A stretch of DNA of 64,000 nucleotides, from assembly GCF_014647255.1 (NCBI RefSeq), contig NZ_BMOV01000006.1, positions 124,001 through 188,000 on the forward strand. The letters are read 5' to 3'. This document shows positions 1 to 7,838 of the stretch, in pieces. Source of the stretch: Iodidimonas muriae (lineage in GTDB: Bacteria; Pseudomonadota; Alphaproteobacteria; Sphingomonadales; Rhodothalassiaceae). The translations under genes and the position numbers were made by a program. Every line of letters begins with the position of its first letter. Position 1 is the first letter of the stretch. Below the pieces are notes generated by a model, which saw nothing but the letters and a program-made list of their open reading frames with translations, did no database searches and was not told where the DNA came from.

Positions 1-1
1 G

Positions 2-580
2 GATGCCGATCGCGGCGTTGATAAGCAGGATATCAAGATCGCGTCTTTGGTGGTCAATGAAGGCCGGGCTTTGGTGATTGCCCTTAACAAGTGGGACACT
101 GTAGACGACCGTCTAAGCGCCCAACGGGCTGTAAATGACGTGCTTACCCGATCTTTGCCGCAATTGAAGGGCGTGACCACGGTGCCTATTTCCGCCCTTA
201 CCGGCCAAGGAACAGACCGCATCATGCCGTCTGTTCTGGCCGCTTATGAATTGTGGAATTCGCGCATCCGCACAGCAGAATTCAATCGCTGGCTTTCCGC
301 TGTAACGGAAGCGCATCCGCCGCCTGCTGTGCAGGGTCGGGCAACGCGCATGCGTTATGGGGCGCAGATCAAATCCCGTCCGCCCACCTTTACCATTTTC
401 ACGAACCATCCGCGGGGCGTTCCCGATAGCTATATGCGGTATCTGGAAAATGAAATGCGGCGCGATTTCTCATTGGCCGGAGTGCCTTTGCGCTTGTATC
501 TGCGTGCGTCCAAAAATCCTTATGTGGACGGGCGGAAAACCAAAAAGCAACGCCTGACGGAACGCAATAACCGCCGTTAA
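2..580 (+). CDS. der: GTPase Der, C-terminal part (gene cut by window edge)
   Basis: Der (EngA) is a double-GTPase that assists maturation of the 50S ribosomal subunit. Only the last 192 residues are present; the frame is open from base 2, so the start lies outside the window. Visible are the end of the second G domain, with the G4 motif NKWD at visible residues 29-32 and the G5 motif SALTGQG, followed by the KH-like domain with MRYGAQIKSRPPTF, FTNHP and YLRASKNPY, all typical of the Der C-terminus. A short basic tail (GRKTKKQRL) ends the protein, as is usual. The downstream crotonase gene faces it, so der is probably the last gene of its transcript. Identification is secure. Confidence 0.95.
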   Translation, partial: DADRGVDKQDIKIASLVVNEGRALVIALNKWDTVDDRLSAQRAVNDVLTRSLPQLKGVTTVPISALTGQGTDRIMPSVLAAYELWNSRIRTAEFNRWLSAVTEAHPPPAVQGRATRMRYGAQIKSRPPTFTIFTNHPRGVPDSYMRYLENEMRRDFSLAGVPLRLYLRASKNPYVDGRKTKKQRLTERNNRR

Positions 581-605
581 GGGCCGCAAGACAATCCTGT
601 GGGTG

Positions 606-1397
606 TTATTTTCCGGTAAATGTGGCCGCGCTTTTGGTGAGAAAAGCGCGGACGCCTTCCATGAAATCCTGCGTAAAGCCCAGACGTTTTTGCGTTTCGG
701 CTTCCAGTTCCAATTGATCGTCCAGCCCGTTTTCAAGCGAGGCCCGCACAAGCGCCCGAATACCGCCATAAGCAATGGTCGGGCCCGTGGCCAAGCCTTG
801 CGCCAGTGTGTCCACCTCGGCCATAAGGTGATCGTCTTCAACGGCTTTGTGGATCAGACCCCAGTTTTGGGCTTTGGTGGCGGGTAATTTCTCCCCCAGC
901 ATCATCAAACGGCGGGCGCGGGCAGGGCCGATAAGGCGCGGCAAAAACCAACTGGCTCCGGCATCGGGGGCAAGGCCGATATTCACAAAGGCTTGCAAAA
1001 AATAGGCAGATCGGGCGGCCAGAACAAAATCCGCACAAAGGGCAAGGCTCATGCCTGCCCCTGCAGCCGGGCCATTGACTGCCGCAATCACCGGGATGGG
1101 AAGGGCCATCAGCTTTTTCACAACAGGATTATAACGTTCTCGTAAGCTGATCGACAGGTCGGGCATGCCCGATCCGTTTGTTGGTTTTTCGCTTAGATCG
1201 GCGCCAGAGGAAAAGGCACGCCCCGCCCCTGTGATAATCAAACAGCGCGTTGCCTGGCTGTCAGAAGAAAGATCGTCCAAAGCCGTTGCAAGTTCGGCCA
1301 ATAAATCGGCGGACAATGCATTTAACCGTTCGGGCCGGTTCAATGTCAGCCGTGCAATCGGACCCTCTTTCTCAAGAGATATGGAACGGTATGACAT
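606..1397 (-). CDS. Enoyl-CoA hydratase/isomerase family protein, PaaG-like
   Basis: A 263-residue crotonase-fold protein expected to act on a CoA thioester in the cytoplasm. The oxyanion-hole segments are AFSSGADL (residues 61-68) and NGPAAGAG (108-115). The stretch GLAPDAGASWFLPR (141-154), with an acidic residue at D145, resembles PaaG, the isomerase of ring-epoxide phenylacetyl-CoA, more than classical hydratases, which carry glutamates. The ATG is preceded by an AGGGGG ribosome site. No other phenylacetate-degradation gene lies nearby, so a PaaG reaction is only suggested; a fatty-acid or amino-acid breakdown isomerase is equally possible. It converges with der and lies downstream of the helicase gene, separated from it by a terminator. 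Confidence 0.8.
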   Translation of the reverse strand: MSYRSISLEKEGPIARLTLNRPERLNALSADLLAELATALDDLSSDSQATRCLIITGAGRAFSSGADLSEKPTNGSGMPDLSISLRERYNPVVKKLMALPIPVIAAVNGPAAGAGMSLALCADFVLAARSAYFLQAFVNIGLAPDAGASWFLPRLIGPARARRLMMLGEKLPATKAQNWGLIHKAVEDDHLMAEVDTLAQGLATGPTIAYGGIRALVRASLENGLDDQLELEAETQKRLGFTQDFMEGVRAFLTKSAATFTGK

Positions 1398-1532
1398 GAA
1401 AGCCCCCTATGCGGTGTTATGACCGGTTCAGGCTAGTGCCGGGGGGCGTATGAGAAAAGCACAAACCGGCAAGGGACGGTTTGCTTCGCTCCGATATATG
1501 TTTCGGGGCAGGTCTTTACCCGTTTCGCACCA

Positions 1533-1564
1533 TAAAAAATTGGCGACGCCGAAGCATCGCCAAT
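1533..1564 (-). terminator. Rho-independent terminator of the helicase gene
   Basis: Read on the minus strand, an 11-bp stem (one G-U pair) closes on a TTCG tetraloop and is followed by six T residues. It lies 33 bp after the helicase stop codon. This is one of the cleanest intrinsic terminators in the window. Confidence 0.9.
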
Positions 1565-1596
1565 CCAAGCCTGCGCGGGATCAGGATAGATGTAGG

Positions 1597-3138
1597 TTAT
1601 CCGCGCTTGGGAACGGGGCGCATCAAAAAGGCGGGGACATGGGAGCCCATGCCCACCACAGGGGTGTCATCTTCATGGTGATGCCGCCCATTGCCATTAT
1701 TGTTGCGACGATTGCCCGTCGATGTGTTGGAGCGGGATTTTCTATCATCCGTTGACCGGTCTTTGGCCTTTTTGTCTTCGGACTTTTCCGCCTCTTTGGG
1801 TTTGGACCGGCTTCTGGATTGCTTTTGAGGAGCCGCTTTTGTTTGCTGTTTTGTTGCTGCAGATTCGCTTGGCGCATCTTCTTTGGCCGTGGCGTCTGTC
1901 TTTTCTTCAGAATTGGTGCTTTGGGTTTTGGCCTGTGCAGCTTTGCCACGGGGTTTGCGTGCCGGGCGGCTACCGCTTTTCTTCGGTGCTTCCTCGTCGC
2001 TTTCCAGCTCGCGGGTTTTCACCTCTTTAAGCGGTTGGCGATCGATGGGACGCCCGATAAGCGCTTCGATTTCCAAAACAGCCTTGGTGTCGGACGGCAT
2101 GGCAAGGGTTACGGAACAGCCCTTGCGACCAGCGCGGCCCGTTCTGCCGATGCGGTGTACATAATCTTCGGAATTACGGGGCACATCATAGTTGAACACA
2201 TGGCTGACACTGGGAATATCAAGCCCACGTGCGGCCACATCGCTGGCCACCAGAATACGCACATCGCCAGATTTGAAACGGGTCAAAGTATCCATTCGAT
2301 CAGGCTGGGCCATATCGCCATGAAGTTGCCCAACAGCCAGACCAGCCCGCTTGAGGCTGGTATAAACCGATTTTACTTCAACCTTGCGATTACAAAAGAC
2401 AATGGCGCTGTCGATGTCATCGGACGCAATCAATTCCCGCAGGGCTTTGCTTTTTTCACGCGCCCCCACAATCGCAATGCTTTGACTGACTGTGGCAGCC
2501 GTAGAGGCGGGCGGGGCCACTTCTATCAGTTTGGGATCATTGAGAAACTTATCCGTTAGGCGTTTGATTTCCTTGGACAGGGTGGCCGAGAAGAACAACG
2601 TTTGATGCGCTTGCGGGATTTTCTGGCAAATGTTTTCCACATCGGGAATGAAGCCCATATCCAGCATGCGGTCACATTCATCGACAACCAGCACCTGAAC
2701 GCCATTGAGCATCACATTGCCACGGGTGGCATGGTCCATCAATCGTCCCGGCGTGGCGATAAGAACATCAACGCCGCGTTCCAGCTTGGATTCCTGGTCG
2801 CCAAAAGAGACGCCACCGATCAGCAAAGCCATGGAGAGCTTGGAATGTTTTCCGTATTTTTCAAAACTTTCCGCCACTTGTGCAGCAAGCTCGCGGGTGG
2901 GCTCCAAGATCAAGGTGCGCGGCATACGGGCCTTGGCACGGCCTTGCGAAAGAATGTCGATCATAGGCAGAGTGAAACTGGCGGTTTTCCCTGTGCCGGT
3001 CTGGGCAATACCAATGACATCCCTGCCTTGCAAAATAGCGGGAATCGCCTGACGCTGAATTGGCGTCGGTGTGTCATATCCTGCGTCCCGAACCGCTGTT
3101 AACAGTTCATCGCTTAGTCCGAGATATTCAAAGCTCAT
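1597..3138 (-). CDS. DEAD-box RNA helicase, RhlE type, with DECD motif II
   Basis: ATP-dependent RNA helicase of 513 residues, probably acting in ribosome assembly or mRNA turnover. Domain 1 shows the Q motif (PTPIQRQ), Walker A AQTGTGKT (45-52), PTRELA (80-85), motif II at 153-156 and FSAT; domain 2 shows ARGLD and HRIGRTGRAG. Motif II reads D-E-C-D, not D-E-A-D, encoded by an unambiguous TGT codon. From about residue 385 a low-complexity tail rich in K, S, T, Q and N follows, with a GRHHH patch and a closing peptide GMGSHVPAFLMRP that resembles the end of alphaproteobacterial RhlE proteins. It is transcribed alone, away from DUF2336, and has its own terminator. Helicase identity is firm; the precise RNA target is unknown. 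Confidence 0.93.
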   Translation of the reverse strand: MSFEYLGLSDELLTAVRDAGYDTPTPIQRQAIPAILQGRDVIGIAQTGTGKTASFTLPMIDILSQGRAKARMPRTLILEPTRELAAQVAESFEKYGKHSKLSMALLIGGVSFGDQESKLERGVDVLIATPGRLMDHATRGNVMLNGVQVLVVDECDRMLDMGFIPDVENICQKIPQAHQTLFFSATLSKEIKRLTDKFLNDPKLIEVAPPASTAATVSQSIAIVGAREKSKALRELIASDDIDSAIVFCNRKVEVKSVYTSLKRAGLAVGQLHGDMAQPDRMDTLTRFKSGDVRILVASDVAARGLDIPSVSHVFNYDVPRNSEDYVHRIGRTGRAGRKGCSVTLAMPSDTKAVLEIEALIGRPIDRQPLKEVKTRELESDEEAPKKSGSRPARKPRGKAAQAKTQSTNSEEKTDATAKEDAPSESAATKQQTKAAPQKQSRSRSKPKEAEKSEDKKAKDRSTDDRKSRSNTSTGNRRNNNGNGRHHHEDDTPVVGMGSHVPAFLMRPVPKRG

Positions 3139-3480
3139 GGGCGGATCGACTGTCCTCGCCTTTGTGAAATGCTGTGCCTGCGTGCATCAGCCATTTCGAT
3201 GATCAAAATTTGGCGCAACAATAGGGAATTACACTTCAAAGTCAATGAAATGAGCCATGGTCGCGGATTGTTCTGGATTGTCCGTGTTTTAAGGTGGCAA
3301 TATAAGACACCTTATGGGACATCCTGCTATAGGATGCACGATAAGAGTGCCGAATCCAAGGCGCAGGATATGACGGGCTTTTTCTGTTGGGTTTTACGGC
3401 ACTTTAACCTTTTTGCGCCTAGGGTTTTTCTATGGGTCGATCCTGATTTTCGGCCTTGCCAGCTTTGAGGATGTTGCAAT
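3139..3480. promoter_or_regulatory. Divergent intergenic region, helicase / DUF2336
   Basis: 342 bp without a convincing gene. A plus-strand sigma70-like promoter is visible: TTGTCC at 3278-3283, 17-bp spacer, TATAAG at 3301-3306. The transcript it would make contains a small hairpin (CATCCT / AGGATG arms, about 3320-3336) before the DUF2336 start. The helicase promoter must lie in the first half, but I cannot place it. An open frame at 3169-3468 has no ribosome site or recognisable content and is not called. Confidence 0.5.
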
Positions 3481-4590
3481 TTGAGCACGCAGTCGAATCT
3501 TTCCCAAGCAGATGTCCTGAAACTCCTGTCCGAACCTTCGGCAGAAAACCGTGCGGAAGCTGCGCGGAAAGTCGGGACATATTTTACAGAAACGTCTCCC
3601 ACCGGGGCCGAACGGGCGCTGGCAGAAGACATTTTCCGTGCCTTGGTGAAGGATGCGGAAGTTCGGGTTCGCAAGGCTCTTTCCGAAACGCTGAAAGAAA
3701 ATCCCTCCATTCCGGCGGATGTGGCGCGCACGCTGGCCAGCGATGTGAGCGAAGTGGCACTGCCGGTGATCGAATTTTCATCGGTCCTGACCGACAAGGA
3801 TCTGCTGGATATCATCGGGACCAATGATCCTGAGCGGCAGGTGGCTGTGGCCAAACGTGCCACGGTTTCGCCCGATATTGCCGATGCTTTGGCGGAGTCG
3901 GGTGATGAAGCGGTCGTCTCCACCCTTGTGGGCAATGATGGCGCACAAATTAAAGATGCGACCTTTGCACGGGTGCTGGATAAATATTCCGGAAGTGATG
4001 CGGTCAAAACGCCCCTTACCAAGCGGGAAAAACTGCCCTTGGCGGTGGCCGAACGGCTTGTGACCATGGTCACGGAAAGCCTGCGTGACCATCTGGTGAC
4101 GCATCATGAGCTGTCGCCCTCGATGGCGACGGATTTGCTGTTGGAAAGCCGGGAACGGGCAACGGTCAGCCTGCTCACACCGGGTATTAATGCGCCGGAT
4201 GTGCTTAGCTTAGTGGACCAGCTTCATAAAAACGGGCGGTTATCGCCAACATTGATCATCCGCGCCTTGTGCATGGGCGACATGACCTTTTTTGAAGCGG
4301 CTTTGGCAAAACGGGCCGGAATATCGGTGGCCAATGCGTGGCAGCTTGTGCATGACAAAGGGCAATTGGGGCTTACCAAATTGTTTGATCGGGCTGAAAT
4401 GCCCGCAGCGCTTTTGCATGTGGCGCGTATCGGGACAGCCATTAGCGAAGAAATGCGCCTGACCAGTGGTGATGATCGTGATTTGTTCCGGAATGTGATG
4501 ATCGAACGGGTTTTGACCCAGATCGATCAGGATCTAGATAGTGACAATCTGGACTATCTGATCGGAAAGTTGGGCCGGAAGGCCGCTTGA
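3481..4590 (+). CDS. DUF2336 domain protein
   Basis: A 369-residue soluble, helical protein recognisable as DUF2336, a family found mainly in alphaproteobacteria and without an established function. The first half contains HEAT-like repeats (for example LKLLSEPSAENRAEAARKVG and the pieces around DAEVRVRKALSETL and NPSIPADVARTLASD), suggesting a protein-binding solenoid. No membrane segment, signal peptide or catalytic motif is visible. The start must be TTG at 3481: an in-frame stop lies at 3466, a GAGG ribosome site sits about 10 bases upstream, and no Met follows for a long distance. gyrA follows 235 bp later on the same strand but has its own regulatory region. Family call is fairly sure; role unknown. 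Confidence 0.8.
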   Translation: MSTQSNLSQADVLKLLSEPSAENRAEAARKVGTYFTETSPTGAERALAEDIFRALVKDAEVRVRKALSETLKENPSIPADVARTLASDVSEVALPVIEFSSVLTDKDLLDIIGTNDPERQVAVAKRATVSPDIADALAESGDEAVVSTLVGNDGAQIKDATFARVLDKYSGSDAVKTPLTKREKLPLAVAERLVTMVTESLRDHLVTHHELSPSMATDLLLESRERATVSLLTPGINAPDVLSLVDQLHKNGRLSPTLIIRALCMGDMTFFEAALAKRAGISVANAWQLVHDKGQLGLTKLFDRAEMPAALLHVARIGTAISEEMRLTSGDDRDLFRNVMIERVLTQIDQDLDSDNLDYLIGKLGRKAA

Positions 4591-4665
4591 GCCCAAGCGT
4601 TTTCAATGACTTTGGTGCCGATATCCTGATATTGCCCTTTGCCGGGCGGAGCCATGGCGTTTTTT

Positions 4666-4686
4666 CTTGTTTTTAAACAAGTTTAA
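4666..4686. promoter_or_regulatory. Two overlapping dyads upstream of gyrA
   Basis: Two perfect inverted repeats overlap: a 7-bp-arm dyad at 4666-4681 (CTTGTTT / AAACAAG, 2-bp gap) and a 6-bp-arm dyad at 4673-4686 (TTAAAC / GTTTAA, 2-bp gap). They lie just upstream of a weak promoter candidate (TTGCAC 4700-4705, 17-bp spacer, TATCTA 4723-4728). Operator function is inferred from position and symmetry only. Confidence 0.45.
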
Positions 4687-4755
4687 GGCGAGGCCGAGCT
4701 TGCACCGGATGGGGCCAGTTGGTATCTAAAGACACCATTTCTGTCACTGGTGATC

Positions 4756-4784
4756 CTGGGCTGACATAAATGTCTGATACCCAG
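4756..4784 (+). promoter_or_regulatory. Hairpin in the gyrA leader
   Basis: Predicted two-part stem: outer arms CTGGG (4756-4760) and CCCAG (4780-4784), inner arms GACAT and ATGTC around a 2-base loop. It lies between the candidate gyrA promoter and the GTG start at 4826, so it would fold in the 5' untranslated mRNA. A role in translation control or mRNA stability is possible but unproven. A GATTC (GANTC methylation-type) site sits at 4817-4821, just before the start codon. Confidence 0.35.
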
Positions 4785-4825
4785 CAGCCGTTATACGAAA
4801 TCCTGTAGAAAAGGGTGATTCGCCT

Positions 4826-7630
4826 GTGGTTGATACCGCCGATACATCTACGCCCGCCAATCCGACTTCCAGCATTGCCATCGAAGAGGAAATGAAATCC
4901 TCTTATCTTGATTACGCAATGAGCGTGATCGTGAGCCGTGCACTTCCTGATGTGCGTGATGGCTTGAAGCCAGTGCATCGCCGCATTCTTTATTCGATGC
5001 ACGAAAACGGCTATGAATGGAACAAGCCTTATCGTAAATCGGCACGCATCGTCGGGGATGTGATGGGTAAATATCACCCCCATGGCGATAGTGCGATTTA
5101 TGACGCCCTTGTCCGTATGGCGCAGGATTTTTCCATGCGCCTGCCACTGATCGACGGGCAGGGCAATTTCGGCTCTATGGATGGCGATCCGGCTGCCGCC
5201 ATGCGGTATACCGAAGCGCGTATGGCGAAGGTGTCCACCACACTTTTGACCGACATTGAAAAAGACACGGTCAATTTCGCTGACAATTATGATGGATCGG
5301 AAAGCGAACCCGTGGTTCTGCCCGCCCGCTTCCCCAATCTTTTGGTGAATGGGGCCGCCGGTATTGCGGTGGGTATGGCGACCAATATTCCGCCCCATAA
5401 TCTGGGCGAAGTGATTGATGCGACTTTGGCGCTGATCGATAATCCGGCGGCCACGAACGCAGACCTGCAAAACTATGTAAAAGGGCCGGATTTCCCCACA
5501 GGCGGGATTATTCTTGGCCGGTCGGGGGTTGTTTCTGCCCTTGAAACCGGACGTGGCTCTATCGTTATCCGGTCGCGCACACATTATGAAGAAATCCGCG
5601 GCCGGGAAGCGATCATCATCACGGAAACGCCGTTTCAGGTGAACAAATCAGCGATGATCGAAAAGATCGCTGAGGCTGTGAAAACCAAGCGGATCGAAGG
5701 GATCGCCGATCTGCGCGATGAATCCGACCGCGATGGCGTACGGGTGGTGATAGAACTGAAGCGCGATGCGGTTGGTGATGTGATTCTGAACCAGCTTTAT
5801 CGCTTTACTCCGGTTCAAACCCATTTCGGCATCAATATGCTGGCGCTCAATCACGGGCGGCCCGAGCAATTGTCCTTGAAGGATGTTCTGTCTTCTTTCA
5901 TCACCTTCCGCGAAGAGGTGATCACAAGACGCACCAAATTCGAGCTGGGGAAAGCCCGTGACCGGGCGCATCTGGCCGTGGGCCTTGTGGTGGCGGTGTC
6001 CAATATCGATGAGGTGGTTTCGATCATCCGCGGCGCACCCAGCCCGGCTGTTGCGCGCCAGACATTGCTGGAGCGGGAATGGGATGCTGGCGATATTCTG
6101 CCCTACCTGGACCTGATCGGCGAACCGCCTATGCCGGGATCAAAGGGGGCTGTTTACCGCCTGACCGAAATACAGGTGAAAGCCATTCTTGATCTGCGCT
6201 TGCACCGTTTGACAGCGCTTGGCCGTGACGAGATCGGCAAGGAACTGGAAGAACTGGCTGAAAAAATCCGCGGATTTCTTGAGATTTTGCGGTCTCGCAC
6301 CCGTCTATATGAGGTGCTGCGTGGGGAAATCGTTGATGTGCGTGAGAATTTCGCCACGCCGCGTCGCACGGAAATCAGCATGCTGGAGGCATCCGGCGTC
6401 AATGAAGAAGATCTGATTGCCCGTGAAGACATGGTGGTGACCGTTACCCATGGCGGCTATATCAAGCGTGTGGCGCTGGATAGCTACCGGGAGCAGCGTC
6501 GGGGTGGAAAAGGCCGGTCAGGCATGGCCACCCGCGAAGAAGACGTTTTGACCACGGTGTTTGTGGCCAACACCCATCAACCGGTGCTGTTTTTCTCCAA
6601 TTATGGTCAGGTCTATAAGCTGAAGGTTTGGCGCCTGCCATTGGGAACGCCGCAAAGTCGCGGCAAGGCACTGGTGAATCTGTTCCCGCTGGCCGAAGGG
6701 GAAGTCATCACCAATTTGATGGCACTGCCTGAAGATGAGGATAGCTGGGGCGAACTGAATGTGATGTTCGCCACCCGCACCGGCAATGTGCGCCGCAATC
6801 TGTTGTCCGATTTCACCAATGTGCCGTCCAATGGCAAAATCGCCATCCGCTTTGACGAGGGGGCGGATGATCGTCTGGTGGGGGTCCGCGTTGCCCATGA
6901 AGATGATGATGTTTTGCTGGCGGCCCAATCCGGCAAATGTATTCGCTTCCCCGTGCGTGATGTGCGGGTATTCAAGGGCCGCACGGCAACCGGGGTACGC
7001 GGTATGCGCCTTGCCGCCGGTGATCAGGTGATGGCCATCTCCATCTTGAATGGACAGGATGCCACCGTTGAGGAACGCGATTCCTATCTGAAGGTGGCTC
7101 CATGGAAAAATGCCGATGGGACTGAGTCTTCTCTGTCGCAAGAGCGTATAGACCAGATGGCCGAGCGGGAGCAGTTTATCCTGACCATAACGGAAAACGG
7201 ATATGGCAAGCGCACCAGTTCCTATGAATACCGCACCACAGGCCGGGGCGGGCAGGGCATTGTCAATATCGTTACCAGCGAGCGTAATGGGGCCGTGGTT
7301 GGTTCCGGCCCGGTTTCGGAAAGCGATCAGCTTATGCTGTTGACCAATGCGGGCAAAATCATCCGCATTGGCGTGCAAGATATCCGCATTGCCGGACGAA
7401 ATACCCAAGGCGTTACGCTGTTCCGCGTCGATCAAGAGGAACAGGTTGTCAGCGTTGCCAAGGTGCCTGAGCCAGATGAAGGTGAGGAAGAATTGGATGC
7501 GGAAGAGACCGCCGCTATGGACGGCGATTCCGCAAGCGGCGCTTCTGGATCATCTGAAGGGGAAGGCGAAGAGGCGCAGGCCCCGCAATCTTTGGAAGAC
7601 GATGCTGGTGACACAGACCCAGACGCTTGA
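4826..7630 (+). CDS. gyrA: DNA gyrase subunit A
   Basis: GyrA, 934 residues, breaks and rejoins DNA in the A2B2 gyrase that introduces negative supercoils. The catalytic tyrosine is Y128 in [10 protein letters not shown]. The quinolone region [10 protein letters not shown] carries Ser (S89) and Asp (D93) at the positions equal to E. coli S83 and D87, the drug-sensitive state. The GyrA box QRRGGKG is present, which separates it from ParC, and six-bladed C-terminal repeats follow. The final roughly 60 residues are an acidic, Ser/Gly-rich tail. The start is GTG with an AGGG site about 10 bases upstream. It is bounded by a strong terminator and is probably a single-gene transcript. Confidence 0.97.
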   Translation: MVDTADTSTPANPTSSIAIEEEMKSSYLDYAMSVIVSRALPDVRDGLKPVHRRILYSMHENGYEWNKPYRKSARIVGDVMGKYHPHGDSAIYDALVRMAQDFSMRLPLIDGQGNFGSMDGDPAAAMRYTEARMAKVSTTLLTDIEKDTVNFADNYDGSESEPVVLPARFPNLLVNGAAGIAVGMATNIPPHNLGEVIDATLALIDNPAATNADLQNYVKGPDFPTGGIILGRSGVVSALETGRGSIVIRSRTHYEEIRGREAIIITETPFQVNKSAMIEKIAEAVKTKRIEGIADLRDESDRDGVRVVIELKRDAVGDVILNQLYRFTPVQTHFGINMLALNHGRPEQLSLKDVLSSFITFREEVITRRTKFELGKARDRAHLAVGLVVAVSNIDEVVSIIRGAPSPAVARQTLLEREWDAGDILPYLDLIGEPPMPGSKGAVYRLTEIQVKAILDLRLHRLTALGRDEIGKELEELAEKIRGFLEILRSRTRLYEVLRGEIVDVRENFATPRRTEISMLEASGVNEEDLIAREDMVVTVTHGGYIKRVALDSYREQRRGGKGRSGMATREEDVLTTVFVANTHQPVLFFSNYGQVYKLKVWRLPLGTPQSRGKALVNLFPLAEGEVITNLMALPEDEDSWGELNVMFATRTGNVRRNLLSDFTNVPSNGKIAIRFDEGADDRLVGVRVAHEDDDVLLAAQSGKCIRFPVRDVRVFKGRTATGVRGMRLAAGDQVMAISILNGQDATVEERDSYLKVAPWKNADGTESSLSQERIDQMAEREQFILTITENGYGKRTSSYEYRTTGRGGQGIVNIVTSERNGAVVGSGPVSESDQLMLLTNAGKIIRIGVQDIRIAGRNTQGVTLFRVDQEEQVVSVAKVPEPDEGEEELDAEETAAMDGDSASGASGSSEGEGEEAQAPQSLEDDAGDTDPDA

Positions 7631-7655
7631 GACCCATAAATAAAACAATGCGATG

Positions 7656-7686
7656 CGGGGGGTGTGTTTAACACCTCCCGTTTTTT
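7656..7686 (+). terminator. Rho-independent terminator of gyrA
   Basis: A 10-bp GC-rich stem (one G-U pair) with a 5-base loop is followed by six T residues, 26 bp after the gyrA stop codon. The remaining roughly 150 bp up to the kinase stop codon show no gene. Confidence 0.9.
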
Positions 7687-7838
7687 ATTTTTTGCCGCAA
7701 ATTATGCTGGTGGCCGCAATTATTTCTTTTGTTTGGGGGCGCGGTTTGGTTTTTCCCGCACTGTTGGTTTCAGATGGGGAGGATGCCCTTTTATCGGATA
7801 AGCGGGACACAGCTCAGGCTCAGGCTTATTGACCGGTT

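Noticed and set aside
3169-3468. Plus-strand open frame in the helicase/DUF2336 gap
   Set aside because: It has no ribosome site, no recognisable family, and runs through the promoter and hairpin.
4673-4686. TTAA-N6-TTAA before gyrA as a CtrA box
   Set aside because: The CtrA consensus has a 7-base spacer; this has 6, and the pattern is explained by the TTAAAC/GTTTAA dyad.
5072-5110. Quinolone-resistance change in gyrA
   Set aside because: The equivalent positions are the sensitive Ser (S89) and Asp (D93).
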